From Lonsdalea britannica (GTDB lineage: Bacteria; Pseudomonadota; Gammaproteobacteria; Enterobacterales; Enterobacteriaceae), in the NCBI RefSeq assembly GCF_946477055.1, contig NZ_CAMKXG010000154.1:1-8640 (forward strand): a DNA stretch of 8,640 nt. Reading direction: 5' to 3'. The first letter of the stretch is position 1. The number at the start of each line of letters is the position of its first letter. Below, one piece after another: positions 1 to 7,104 of this stretch. The position numbers and the translations under genes are program-made. The notes under the pieces were generated by a model. It did not search any database, was not told where the DNA came from, and worked only from the letters and a program-made list of their open reading frames with translations.

Positions 1-1560
1 TTTAACCAACCGCAGATTGGCGTAATAAAAAATTGGCGCGATCGTCGCATCCTTATCCAGCTGCGCTTCCGCCTGCTGATAAAATGCGGCTCGTTCAGCG
101 TCAGTTTTTGCCGCCAGCGCTTTATTCATCAATTGGTCAAACTGCGGGCTGTTATAGTGCGAGGTATTGTTACTGCTGTTGGAGACCATGCTGTTCAAAA
201 AACCGGACGGCTCATTGTAATCGGCACACCATGCGCCCCGCGCCAGGTCGTAATTGCCCTGATGTCGATTATCCAAGAAGGTTTTCCATTCCTGATTTTC
301 CAGTTTTACGTTGACGCCAATATTGTTTTTCCAGATTGACGCTGCCGCAATCGACATCTTCTTATGTAGATCGGAAGTGTTGTACAGGAGTGTCAAAGTC
401 AGCGGTTTTTCCGCGCTGTAGCCGGCCTCGGCCAGTAATTTCTTCGCTTCTTCGTTACGTTTCTGCTGAGACCAGCTCGCCCACTCCGGTTTCACCACGG
501 TCATACCGTCAATATATGGCGGGGTATAACCAAAGGCTGGGGTATCGCCCTGATTTTTTACCTTGTTGGTCAAGATGTCCTGATCGAGTCCCAGACGCAG
601 CGCGTTACGTACTCTGACATCATTAAACGGCGCTTTCTGATTATTGATTTCAAAATAATAGGTACACAAATAAGGATCGGCGTGAACTTCGCTCGGGATC
701 TCTTTTTTCAGTTTTTGGAACAATTCGATCGGAAGGTAGTTGTACGTCATGTCGATTTCACCGCTGCGATAGCGATTGACGTCGGTCACTTCGGAAGTGA
801 TAGGCAGGTAAACGACTTTGTTGATGACGGTATGCGCGTTGTCCCAATAATTGGGGTTTCGCTCCAGCACAAGTTTCTCATTGACCACCCACTCTTTCAG
901 CTTGTAGGCGCCGTTACCGACCCAGTTTGCAGGCTGCGTCCATTTTTCACCGAATTTTTCGACGGCTTTTTTATATACCGGGAAGGTCGCCGGATAGACC
1001 AGCAATTTATAGAAATAAGGGACCGGCTGACTTAATGTCACCTGAAGCGTGTGATCATCTATCGCCTTGATGCCCAACGTGTCCGGGGCTTTTTTACCAG
1101 CCACCACATCGTCGATATTCACGATATGACCGAATTGCAGGAAAGAGGCATAAGGAGAGGCCGTTTTAGGATCGGTCACTCGCCGCCAGCCATACACAAA
1201 ATCGTCTGCGGTAACCGGGTCGCCATTAGACCAACGGGCATCTTTACGCAGATGGAAGGTCCAGACCGTAAAATTCTGGTTATCCCAGCTTTCCGCCACG
1301 CCAGGAATGATCTTCCCGTCGGGGTCGGTGTTGACCAGCCCTTCCAACAGATCGCGCGAGACATTGGTTTCCGGTACGCCTTCGATTTTATGCGGGTCCA
1401 GCGACGCAACTTCTGCGCCGTTATTTCGCACCAGCTCCTGTTTGTCCGCCAGCTGCACACCGGGCGGGACCACGGCAGCCCAGCTCGACATCGATACTGC
1501 TGCGCTAAACATGCCCAGTGCCGCCATGACCCGCCGCGGTTGTAATTTGAGTTTTGCCAT
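1..1560 (-). CDS. oppA: Periplasmic oligopeptide-binding protein OppA (C-terminus beyond window)
   Basis: OppA is the periplasmic receptor of the Opp ABC importer. It binds peptides of a few residues with little side-chain preference and hands them to OppBCDF. I read 520 codons from the ATG at 1560 with no in-frame stop. By comparison with E. coli OppA (543 residues) about 25 residues are missing at the left edge. The signal peptide has a basic start (KLKLQPRR), a hydrophobic core at about 11-26 and a likely cleavage after SWA at residue 28. Family landmarks are VRNNGAEVASLDPHKIEGVPE (broken here: residues from about 44), NRYRSGEIDM, YGYTPPY-like FGYTPPY, and WCADYNEP at 444-451, whose D447 matches the aspartate that holds the peptide amino terminus. 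The ribosome binding site is AAAGGAG, 11 bases before the ATG. oppBCDF would be expected to the left. Identification is very firm and the gene looks intact. Confidence 0.97.
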   Translation of the reverse strand, partial: MAKLKLQPRRVMAALGMFSAAVSMSSWAAVVPPGVQLADKQELVRNNGAEVASLDPHKIEGVPETNVSRDLLEGLVNTDPDGKIIPGVAESWDNQNFTVWTFHLRKDARWSNGDPVTADDFVYGWRRVTDPKTASPYASFLQFGHIVNIDDVVAGKKAPDTLGIKAIDDHTLQVTLSQPVPYFYKLLVYPATFPVYKKAVEKFGEKWTQPANWVGNGAYKLKEWVVNEKLVLERNPNYWDNAHTVINKVVYLPITSEVTDVNRYRSGEIDMTYNYLPIELFQKLKKEIPSEVHADPYLCTYYFEINNQKAPFNDVRVRNALRLGLDQDILTNKVKNQGDTPAFGYTPPYIDGMTVVKPEWASWSQQKRNEEAKKLLAEAGYSAEKPLTLTLLYNTSDLHKKMSIAAASIWKNNIGVNVKLENQEWKTFLDNRHQGNYDLARGAWCADYNEPSGFLNSMVSNSSNNTSHYNSPQFDQLMNKALAAKTDAERAAFYQQAEAQLDKDATIAPIFYYANLRLVK

Positions 1561-1565
1561 TGTTG

Positions 1566-1599
1566 ATTGTGCTCCTTTTCGCTTTTTTTATTGCACAAC
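1566..1599 (-). promoter_or_regulatory. Possible RBS-masking helix in the oppA leader
   Basis: In the oppA mRNA, GUUGUGC (1599-1593) can pair with GCACAAU (1572-1566), giving 7 bp with one G-U pair. The loop of 20 bases contains most of the AAAGGAG ribosome binding site, and the 3' arm begins at the last G of GGAG. The pairing is seen in the sequence; a regulatory role is inferred. The same C/A-rich GCACAAU would suit the GU-rich region of the sRNA GcvB, which is known to repress oppA in E. coli and Salmonella. Confidence 0.35.
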
Positions 1600-1676
1600 G
1601 TCCACTCGCCGCGCGGCGCTTTCAGGGAACGAGTCTGATTGTCGCCGCGTGCTGGCCCTGTCATTTTCATCGTAAA

Positions 1677-1693
1677 GGAACACAACGTGTTCC
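1677..1693. repeat. Inverted repeat in the oppA upstream region
   Basis: GGAACAC (1677-1683) and GTGTTCC (1687-1693) are perfect 7-base inverted repeats separated by AAC. The repeat lies about 117-133 bases before the oppA start codon. It could be an operator or a hairpin in a long leader. It is not a terminator, as no T-run follows on either strand. Confidence 0.5.
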
Positions 1694-2112
1694 CTAATTA
1701 ATGAAATCCGGCCCATTGAGTCTCAGTCATGCGTCTACCCTAACCTCGCCATTTACAGGGAAACGCAGCATTCGCCTATCCCCTGAGAAAAAAGGCTGAA
1801 GAGAAACCGCATGGTCAGTTTAAATTAACTTACCTTTAGTAATGATTAAACGCCTAATTAAGCCGAAACTAGCAAAAGAATGACACTTCGCCAATAGAAT
1901 TCACGTGCTGTTACTTAATTTTCTATTGTGAGAAAAATCTGCGGAAAATATGAACAAAGCTTTCCGTCATCACATTAAAATTATAGCGTTATATAGGTTA
2001 TTTTTTATGTAAAACAGGATATCAGCCTACCATAAGAAGTTGTTATTACTGATTCACGCATTTGCTCCTACAGAGCTCAGCGTGTCACTTTTGATAATCA
2101 TTCGTCAATGAC

Positions 2113-2128
2113 TGTGGGGATAATCACA
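2113..2128. promoter_or_regulatory. CRP-like binding site
   Basis: TGTGG-GGATAA-TCACA matches the CRP consensus TGTGA-N6-TCACA at 9 of 10 core positions with the exact 6-base spacing, in an A-rich context. It lies about 550 bases upstream of the oppA start and downstream of the ychE terminator, so oppA is the only neighbouring gene it could plausibly serve. The distance from the weak TATAAT at 1985-1980 is longer than at classical CRP promoters, so the function is uncertain. Confidence 0.4.
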
Positions 2129-2228
2129 AAAAAACAGAGTGCGCGGTCTTAACCTCGCACGCTAACATCAAGATCCATGCCGTTATTTGTTTCGCTCCGC
2201 CTCAATAAACCATCAATATTTTTTATAT

Positions 2229-2262
2229 AAAAAAACCGGCTGACGCATGGGCGACAGCCGGT
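2229..2262 (-). terminator. Rho-independent terminator of ychE
   Basis: On the minus strand ACCGGCTG (2262-2255) pairs with CAGCCGGT (2242-2235). After a single mismatch, a further CGC/GCG closes a 4-base loop. A run of seven T follows (2235-2229). It starts about 40 bases after the ychE stop codon. It isolates ychE from oppA, so the two are not cotranscribed by default. Confidence 0.9.
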
Positions 2263-2301
2263 AAGTCCAGTGATCGAATAATCAGATAATATAGACGGCG
2301 C

Positions 2302-2946
2302 TTATAATAATCCCGGGAACGTCGATCTCAGGCCGGTCACAATAAATTCGATACCGAGCGACATCAATAATAAGCCCATGATACGAGTAACGACGTTAAT
2401 ACCGGTCTGACCCAGCAACCGAACAATCATCGGTGCGGCACGAAATGATAGCCAGCAACAAAATGAAAACAGTGCGATGGTTAATGACAACCCAACCAAA
2501 TTGGGCCAGCCGTGATACCGCGAGCTCCATACAATGGTGGAGCTGATAGCGCCGGGGCCCGCCATCAGCGGCAGCGCCAGAGGGACGACCCCAACGCTTT
2601 CGCGGTTGGCATTTTCCGTTTTTTCCTGTTTGTTCTGTTTATGCTCACCCAGCTTACCGCCAATCATCGACATCGCGATCGTCATCACCAGAATGCCTCC
2701 GGCGATACGAAATGAGTCAATAGAAATACCGAACAACCGCAGAATACCATCACCAAAAAATAAGGAGACCCAGAGAATAAGTACAACGGAAACATTCGCC
2801 GTTAAATTCGTTTTGTCTCGTTCCTTATTATCCTGATAACTGGTCATCCCTATAAATACGGGTAAAACGCCGATTGGGTTGACGAGGGCGAATAAGCCGA
2901 CGAAAAATTTTATAAAGCTGGAAAAATCCAGCACAGAATGCATCAC
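2302..2946 (-). CDS. ychE: MarC-family inner-membrane protein YchE
   Basis: This is an integral inner-membrane protein of the MarC/UPF0056 family. The family has no established transport substrate, and the old link of MarC to antibiotic resistance was not upheld. Its 214 residues match the length of E. coli YchE. About six hydrophobic segments are visible, near residues 11-33, 51-72, 80-97, 118-140, 149-168 and 188-206. The two family motifs are NPIGVLP at 23-29 and PLMAGPGAIS at 126-135. The loop at 98-116 is charged and lies between the two halves. The start is ambiguous: GTG at 2946 aligns residue for residue with E. coli YchE, while ATG at 2943 sits about 8 bases after GAGGTG. It is divergent from adhE and ends with its own terminator. 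Placement next to oppA and adhE supports the name. Confidence 0.93.
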   Translation of the reverse strand: MMHSVLDFSSFIKFFVGLFALVNPIGVLPVFIGMTSYQDNKERDKTNLTANVSVVLILWVSLFFGDGILRLFGISIDSFRIAGGILVMTIAMSMIGGKLGEHKQNKQEKTENANRESVGVVPLALPLMAGPGAISSTIVWSSRYHGWPNLVGLSLTIALFSFCCWLSFRAAPMIVRLLGQTGINVVTRIMGLLLMSLGIEFIVTGLRSTFPGLL

Positions 2947-3035
2947 ACCGCACCTCAGACAGTCTTCAGGAAGATAAGAGAATTACGGGCGCATTGTAAT
3001 GAAAATAAGGCGATACGTCCCTCTCGATAATCGAA

Positions 3036-3080
3036 TATTCATCTGTTTTTTTCTACGTAGGAGAAATAAACAGATGAATA
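3036..3080. repeat. Long near-perfect inverted repeat upstream of ychE and adhE
   Basis: TATTCATCTGTTT (3036-3048) is the exact reverse complement of 3068-3080. After one T-T mismatch the pairing continues for five more base pairs (3050-3054 with 3062-3066), leaving a 7-base loop. That gives 18 pairs in 45 bases. No T-run follows on either strand that would make it a standard terminator. It lies 90-134 bases before the ychE start and about 410-450 before the adhE start. Confidence 0.8.
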
Positions 3081-3121
3081 CACTTTTCAACCAAAAACGC
3101 CCACTTTTTAAAACCTCTCAT

Positions 3122-3150
3122 TTTTGATTGGTTAAAGCTATCAATCAAAA
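3122..3150. repeat. Inverted repeat, operator-like
   Basis: TTTTGATTG (3122-3130) and CAATCAAAA (3142-3150) are perfect 9-base inverted repeats around an 11-base spacer. TTGAT and ATCAA, the FNR half-sites, are present, but their spacing is not the 4 bases FNR requires. It may be a binding site for another dimeric regulator or a hairpin. Confidence 0.6.
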
Positions 3151-3152
3151 TA

Positions 3153-3170
3153 AGCTGAATGGAGTCAGCT
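3153..3170. promoter_or_regulatory. Cra (FruR)-like operator upstream of adhE
   Basis: AGCTGA (3153-3158) and TCAGCT (3165-3170) are perfect inverted repeats spaced by six bases. The inner GCTGAATGGAGTCAGC differs at two positions from the symmetric Cra palindrome GCTGAATCGATTCAGC. Cra is known to repress adhE in E. coli, so the location fits. The central mismatches leave this as a candidate only. Confidence 0.35.
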
Positions 3171-3368
3171 CGCAAAATATCGGACTAGGATCACAAAAAC
3201 ACGATTGATAACCCTGTAACCTGAACGCAATCGCTAAAACGAGACCCGCAGAATAAATAGCCAAAAAAGTATTTAGCCTTGGACCCTTATAGAGGGTAGC
3301 AGAGCAGCAGCCAACAACGACACGTGTTGACCTCGGTAATGAGTATAGCGCGAGCTCTTTGAGTCAAT

Positions 3369-3399
3369 GGGGCGCGGACAAATGCCACAGCATTGCCCC
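3369..3399 (+). promoter_or_regulatory. adhE leader hairpin 1
   Basis: GGGGC (3369-3373) pairs with GCCCC (3395-3399). Stacked on it, AATGC (3381-3385) pairs with GCATT (3390-3394) around a CACA loop, with a 7-base bulge on the 5' side. It lies about 90-118 bases before the adhE start, inside the probable leader. Such structures could be RNase III or RNase E substrates; this is inference from E. coli adhE. Confidence 0.45.
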
Positions 3400-3411
3400 C
3401 CGTAGTACCAG

Positions 3412-3427
3412 CACATCGACAGATGTG
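3412..3427 (+). promoter_or_regulatory. adhE leader hairpin 2
   Basis: CACATC (3412-3417) pairs with GATGTG (3422-3427) around a 4-base loop, 13 bases after hairpin 1 and about 60 bases before the adhE start codon. The ribosome binding site itself (AGGAG, 7 bases before the ATG) lies outside both hairpins. Confidence 0.45.
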
Positions 3428-3486
3428 ACGGCCCATTAAGCGGCAACTATTGACTGAAAGAGTTTGAATAATTACAGGAGATCATT

Positions 3487-6165
3487 ATGGCCGTAACCAA
3501 TGTGGCAGAACTTAACGCTCTGGTCGAACGAGTGAAGCGCGCTCAGCGCGAGTTTGCCAGCTTCTCTCAAGAGCAGGTGGATGCCATCTTCCGTGCCGCC
3601 GCCCTGGCCGCCGCAGATGCCCGAATCCCTCTGGCGAAAATGGCCGTTGCCGAATCAGGCATGGGGATTGTCGAGGATAAAGTGATTAAAAACCATTTTG
3701 CCTCCGAATATATCTACAATGCCTACAAGGATGAAAAGACCTGCGGCGTTCTGTCCGTCGACGATACTTTCGGTACTATTACCATTGCAGAACCTATCGG
3801 TCTGATCTGCGGTATCGTTCCCACCACCAACCCGACCTCCACCGCGATTTTTAAAGCATTAATCAGTCTTAAAACCCGTAACGGCATCATCTTCTCCCCT
3901 CACCCTCGAGCCAAAGACGCTACGAATAAAGCGGCGGATATCGTGCTGCAAGCCGCTATCGCGGCGGGCGCGCCGAAAGACATCATCGGCTGGATCGATG
4001 CACCGTCCGTTGAGCTGTCTAATCAATTAATGCACCACCCGGATATCAATCTGATCCTGGCGACAGGCGGTCCCGGCATGGTGAAAGCGGCTTACAGTTC
4101 GGGTAAACCGGCTATAGGCGTCGGCGCAGGCAATACGCCGGTCGTGATTGATGAAACCGCGGATATCAAGCGCGCGGTGGCTTCCATACTCATGTCCAAA
4201 ACCTTCGATAACGGCGTGATTTGCGCGTCAGAGCAGTCCGTCGTCGTCGTGGATGACGTCTATGAAGCCGTGCGTGAACGTTTCGCCTCCCACGGCGGGT
4301 ATTTACTGCAAGGTCAGGAACTAACAGCCGTTCAGGGCGTCCTGTTGAAAAACGGCGCGCTGAACGCCGCGATCGTTGGTCAGGCGGCGGCCGATATCGC
4401 TAAACTGGCTGGCATCACCGTACCCGCGAATACCAAGGTGTTAATTGGTGAAGTCAGTAAAATCGACGAATCTGAACCGTTTGCACATGAAAAACTGTCT
4501 CCGACACTGGCGATGTACCGCGCGAAAGATTTTGATGATGCAGTAGTGAAAGCAGAGCAACTGGTCGCCATGGGCGGTATCGGCCATACCTCTTGCCTCT
4601 ATACCGACCAGGATAATGAAAAAGCGCGCATTAATACTTTCGGCGACAAGATGAAGACCGCGCGAATCCTGATCAACACCCCGGCGTCTCAGGGCGGGAT
4701 CGGTGATTTGTATAACTTCAAACTGGCGCCGTCATTGACGCTGGGCTGTGGTTCATGGGGCGGTAACTCGATTTCAGAAAACGTCGGGCCGAAACACCTG
4801 ATCAACCGTAAAACGGTAGCGAAGCGAGCTGAAAATATGTTGTGGCACAAAATTCCCAAATCTATCTATTTCCGCCGGGGGTCTCTGCCGCTGGCGCTTG
4901 AAGAAGTCGCGACGGAAGGTGCCAAGCGCGCATTTATCGTGACTGACCCGTTCTTGTTCAATAATGGTTATGTTGATCAGGTCACCAGCGTGCTGAAACG
5001 CCATGGCATGGAAGTGGATGTGTTCTTCGAAGTCGAAGCCGATCCGACCCTGAGCGTCGTACGACGCGGCGTTGAAAAGATGAACGTGTTCAAACCTGAT
5101 GTGATTATCGCGCTGGGCGGGGGTTCTCCGATGGATGCAGCGAAAATCATGTGGGTGCTGTATGAACATCCGGACACGCATTTCGCGGATCTGGCTCTGC
5201 GCTTCATGGATATTCGCAAACGTATCTACAAATTCCCGAAAATGGGGATCAAAGCGAAGATGGTGGCGATTACCACCACGTCTGGCACCGGTTCAGAAGT
5301 GACTCCGTTCGCCGTCGTCACCGATGATGCGACTGGTCAGAAATATCCGCTGGCAGACTATGCGTTGACGCCTGATATGGCCATCATCGATGCCAACCTG
5401 GTGATGGATATGCCGAAGTCATTGTGTGCGTTCGGCGGTCTGGATGCGGTAACACACGCGCTGGAAGCCTATGTGTCCGTATTGGCTAACGAATACTCGG
5501 ACGGTCAGGCCCTGCAGGCATTGAAACTGCTGAAAGAAAACCTGCCGGCAAGCTACCACGAAGGCGGCAAGAATCCGGTGGCCCGCGAACGTGTGCATAA
5601 CGCCGCCACTATCGCCGGTATCGCATTTGCTAACGCCTTCCTCGGCGTGTGCCACTCCATGGCTCATAAGTTAGGGTCAGAGTTCCACATTCCACATGGT
5701 CTGGCTAACGCCATGCTGATCTGCAACGTCATCCGTTATAACGCCAATGACGTACCGACCAAGCAGACAGCATTCAGTCAGTACGACCGCCCGCAGGCAC
5801 GTCGTCGCTATGCTGAGATTGCCGATCACCTCGGCTTGAGCGCAGCAGGCGATCGGACGGCGCAAAAAATTGACAAGCTGCTGGGCTGGCTGGAGTCGCT
5901 GAAGAAAGAGCTGGGCATTCCCACGTCTATTCGCGAAGCGGGCGTTCAGGAAGCCGACTTCCTGGCAAAAGTGGATAAGCTGTCTGAGGATGCTCTGGAT
6001 GACCAGTGCACCGGGGCAAACCCACGTTTCCCGCTGATTGTCGAAGTGAAGCAAATTCTGCTGGATTGTTACTATGGCCGCACGTTCTCAGAACAAGATG
6101 ACGCTGCACCGGCCGTTGAACAAACGAAGGCGCCAGCTAAAAAGCGCAAAAGTGTTAAATCGTAA
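3487..6165 (+). CDS. adhE: Bifunctional aldehyde-alcohol dehydrogenase AdhE
   Basis: AdhE reduces acetyl-CoA to acetaldehyde and then to ethanol, using two NADH, and so recycles NAD+ in fermentation. The E. coli enzyme forms long cytoplasmic helical filaments (spirosomes). The 892 residues are the usual length. The N-terminal aldehyde dehydrogenase half (about 1-440) has the catalytic cysteine at C246 in NGVICASE and GVGAGNTP at 211-218. A linker leads to the iron-dependent alcohol dehydrogenase half (about 450-870), with GGGSPMD at 544-550, the TTTSGTGSE stretch at 596-604, and iron ligands D653, H657, H723 and H737, all at the E. coli numbers. Residue 568 is Asp where E. coli has Glu. The tail is rich in Lys and Ala. 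The start follows AGGAG by 7 bases. The gene has its own terminator and is transcribed alone. Confidence 0.98.
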   Translation: MAVTNVAELNALVERVKRAQREFASFSQEQVDAIFRAAALAAADARIPLAKMAVAESGMGIVEDKVIKNHFASEYIYNAYKDEKTCGVLSVDDTFGTITIAEPIGLICGIVPTTNPTSTAIFKALISLKTRNGIIFSPHPRAKDATNKAADIVLQAAIAAGAPKDIIGWIDAPSVELSNQLMHHPDINLILATGGPGMVKAAYSSGKPAIGVGAGNTPVVIDETADIKRAVASILMSKTFDNGVICASEQSVVVVDDVYEAVRERFASHGGYLLQGQELTAVQGVLLKNGALNAAIVGQAAADIAKLAGITVPANTKVLIGEVSKIDESEPFAHEKLSPTLAMYRAKDFDDAVVKAEQLVAMGGIGHTSCLYTDQDNEKARINTFGDKMKTARILINTPASQGGIGDLYNFKLAPSLTLGCGSWGGNSISENVGPKHLINRKTVAKRAENMLWHKIPKSIYFRRGSLPLALEEVATEGAKRAFIVTDPFLFNNGYVDQVTSVLKRHGMEVDVFFEVEADPTLSVVRRGVEKMNVFKPDVIIALGGGSPMDAAKIMWVLYEHPDTHFADLALRFMDIRKRIYKFPKMGIKAKMVAITTTSGTGSEVTPFAVVTDDATGQKYPLADYALTPDMAIIDANLVMDMPKSLCAFGGLDAVTHALEAYVSVLANEYSDGQALQALKLLKENLPASYHEGGKNPVARERVHNAATIAGIAFANAFLGVCHSMAHKLGSEFHIPHGLANAMLICNVIRYNANDVPTKQTAFSQYDRPQARRRYAEIADHLGLSAAGDRTAQKIDKLLGWLESLKKELGIPTSIREAGVQEADFLAKVDKLSEDALDDQCTGANPRFPLIVEVKQILLDCYYGRTFSEQDDAAPAVEQTKAPAKKRKSVKS

Positions 6166-6195
6166 GTTAATTCAATACCTCCCGCTGTGATCCTT

Positions 6196-6225
6196 AAACC
6201 CCGTGTCATCGACGCGGGGTTTTTT
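6196..6225 (+). terminator. Rho-independent terminator of adhE
   Basis: AAACCCCG (6196-6203) pairs with CGGGGTTT (6215-6222). The stem continues inward through one G-U pair to a 3-base ATC loop and is followed by a T-run to 6225. It starts 30 bases after the adhE stop codon. Confidence 0.93.
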
Positions 6226-6387
6226 ATTATCCGTCAGAAAGGCGCACATAAGCCGACATCGCCTCAGGGTGATAAAAGCGTGGGATATGAAGGGGGCGAC
6301 ATCAGCGTCGTGTCAGGCTGAGGATGGAAGGGTTATGCGCGAGAGAAGCAATGACACGTTATTTCTTTCATCAATGATGAGATATCC

Positions 6388-6409
6388 CTCTCCTTCGCCT
6401 CTCCTTCGC
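6388..6409. repeat. Two-copy tandem repeat, 11-base unit
   Basis: CTCTCCTTCGC occurs twice in direct succession (6388-6398 and 6399-6409). The unit length is not a multiple of three and no gene spans it. It is probably a slippage product without function. Confidence 0.6.
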
Positions 6410-6788
6410 CAATTAAGATTCTGTCGTTCTTTGTGATTATGCGGTTTATGTATGGGCGTCTTTGTTATCGTTTTAAGCGTGAATCGTTTAAACACCGAGA
6501 CAGGACTTACATGCGCGATGTTACGTGATGCGCTCCTTCATTATTTGGAGTAAAAATACCACGATTTCAGGTTGAAACGGTTAGGCCAAAAGATTCATGG
6601 TGCTTATTAATATGACTTAACTGAAAAGTGTGAGCGGGATAAAATTTTCTTTATATCAATAGTTACAAAAGTAAGCATGTCGTAAGGTTAGTCAATTATC
6701 TCATCCCTTTCGCGATAAAACCGTTAACCTGCGGACTCATTTGCATTGCAAATAATATGGATAATTTAAGGGTAACGCCGTATAGCGA

Positions 6789-6817
6789 CCTTCCGAATGA
6801 AGGATGGCAAGATGCCA
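6789..6817. repeat. Two adjacent small hairpins
   Basis: CCTTC (6789-6793) pairs with GAAGG (6799-6803), and directly after it TGGCA (6805-6809) pairs with TGCCA (6813-6817). A perfect TATAAT follows at 6821-6826. No gene is near: the adhE terminator is 560 bases to the left and hns 600 bases to the right. Function unknown. Confidence 0.4.
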
Positions 6818-7091
6818 ACATATAATTTAGCCGTGAATAGTTCCGGTCGTAGGTTCTTTCGTTATTCAGTTTTAAATAGGCCTTCGAAATCCTCGCGATA
6901 CGTCTCTCCTCAGGCTAAGAAACACGCCCATACCGCAATCTTTTCCGATGTATTGTAAATAGCCTCTCCCTGGTGACATTGAGCTTATTTATGCGCAGAA
7001 CGAGTCAATGGGCTCTGGTTAGCCTTAAAATAAATTCGACCGATATCAAATACAGTGAGTGTATCTACATCACTCGTCATGATTTGGAAAT

Positions 7092-7104
7092 GATTGTAAC
7101 AATC
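7092..7104. repeat. 13-base perfect palindrome, operator-like
   Basis: GATTGT-A-ACAATC is symmetric around its central A. It lies about 330 bases upstream of hns. It has the form of a dimer-binding operator, but I do not recognise the regulator. Confidence 0.4.

Larger units (their letters stand above)
1561..2301. other. Gene-free region between oppA and ychE (oppA leader and promoter region)
   Basis: This stretch of about 740 bases has no credible open reading frame. On the minus strand it must hold the oppA promoter and leader. I see a potential helix over the ribosome binding site (1566-1599), a GC-rich 12-base palindrome at 1607-1618, a 7-bp inverted repeat at 1677-1693, a perfect TATAAT on the minus strand at 1985-1980 without a good -35 partner, and a CRP-like site at 2113-2128. 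A GTGCG/CGCAC hairpin lies at about 2140-2160, and the ychE terminator sits at the right end. Bases from about 1800 to 2230 are visibly more AT-rich than the genes. No start point for oppA can be assigned with confidence. Confidence 0.7.
2947..3486. other. Divergent ychE-adhE regulatory region
   Basis: This 540-base stretch has no gene. It must carry the ychE promoter (leftward) and the adhE promoters with a long leader (rightward). It is unusually rich in inverted repeats: a long hairpin at 3036-3080, a 9-bp repeat at 3122-3150, a Cra-like palindrome at 3153-3170, ACCCT/AGGGT at 3283-3297, and leader hairpins at 3369-3399 and 3412-3427. I could not find a -35/-10 pair good enough to name. 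In E. coli adhE is transcribed from starts a few hundred bases upstream, and its leader needs RNase III cleavage for translation; a comparable leader is plausible here. Confidence 0.7.

Noticed and set aside
33..1545. Several plus-strand frames inside oppA
   Set aside because: They are shadows of oppA on the opposite strand, without ribosome binding sites or recognisable domains.
1..1560. Possible broken oppA, because no closed frame covers it
   Set aside because: I checked every codon from 1560 to 1. There is no stop and no shift in similarity; the gene simply runs off the window.
1176..1685. Minus-strand frame of 169 codons overlapping the oppA start
   Set aside because: It is a shifted frame of oppA: the Arg/Trp/Cys-rich translation has no family features, while the frame from 1560 gives full OppA sequence.
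2512..2836. Two plus-strand frames inside ychE
   Set aside because: They are antisense shadows of a clear MarC-family gene.
3124..3148. FNR box upstream of adhE
   Set aside because: The half-sites are not separated by the required 4 bases.
4380..6109. Minus-strand frames inside adhE
   Set aside because: They are antisense shadows of adhE, with His/Arg-rich low-quality translations.
6203..6436. Plus-strand frame of 77 codons after adhE
   Set aside because: It begins inside the adhE terminator stem, has no ribosome binding site and resembles no protein I know.
6313..6495. Minus-strand frame of 60 codons in the adhE-hns gap
   Set aside because: It shows no Tdk or other motif, and part of it is the 11-base tandem repeat; there is no support for expression.
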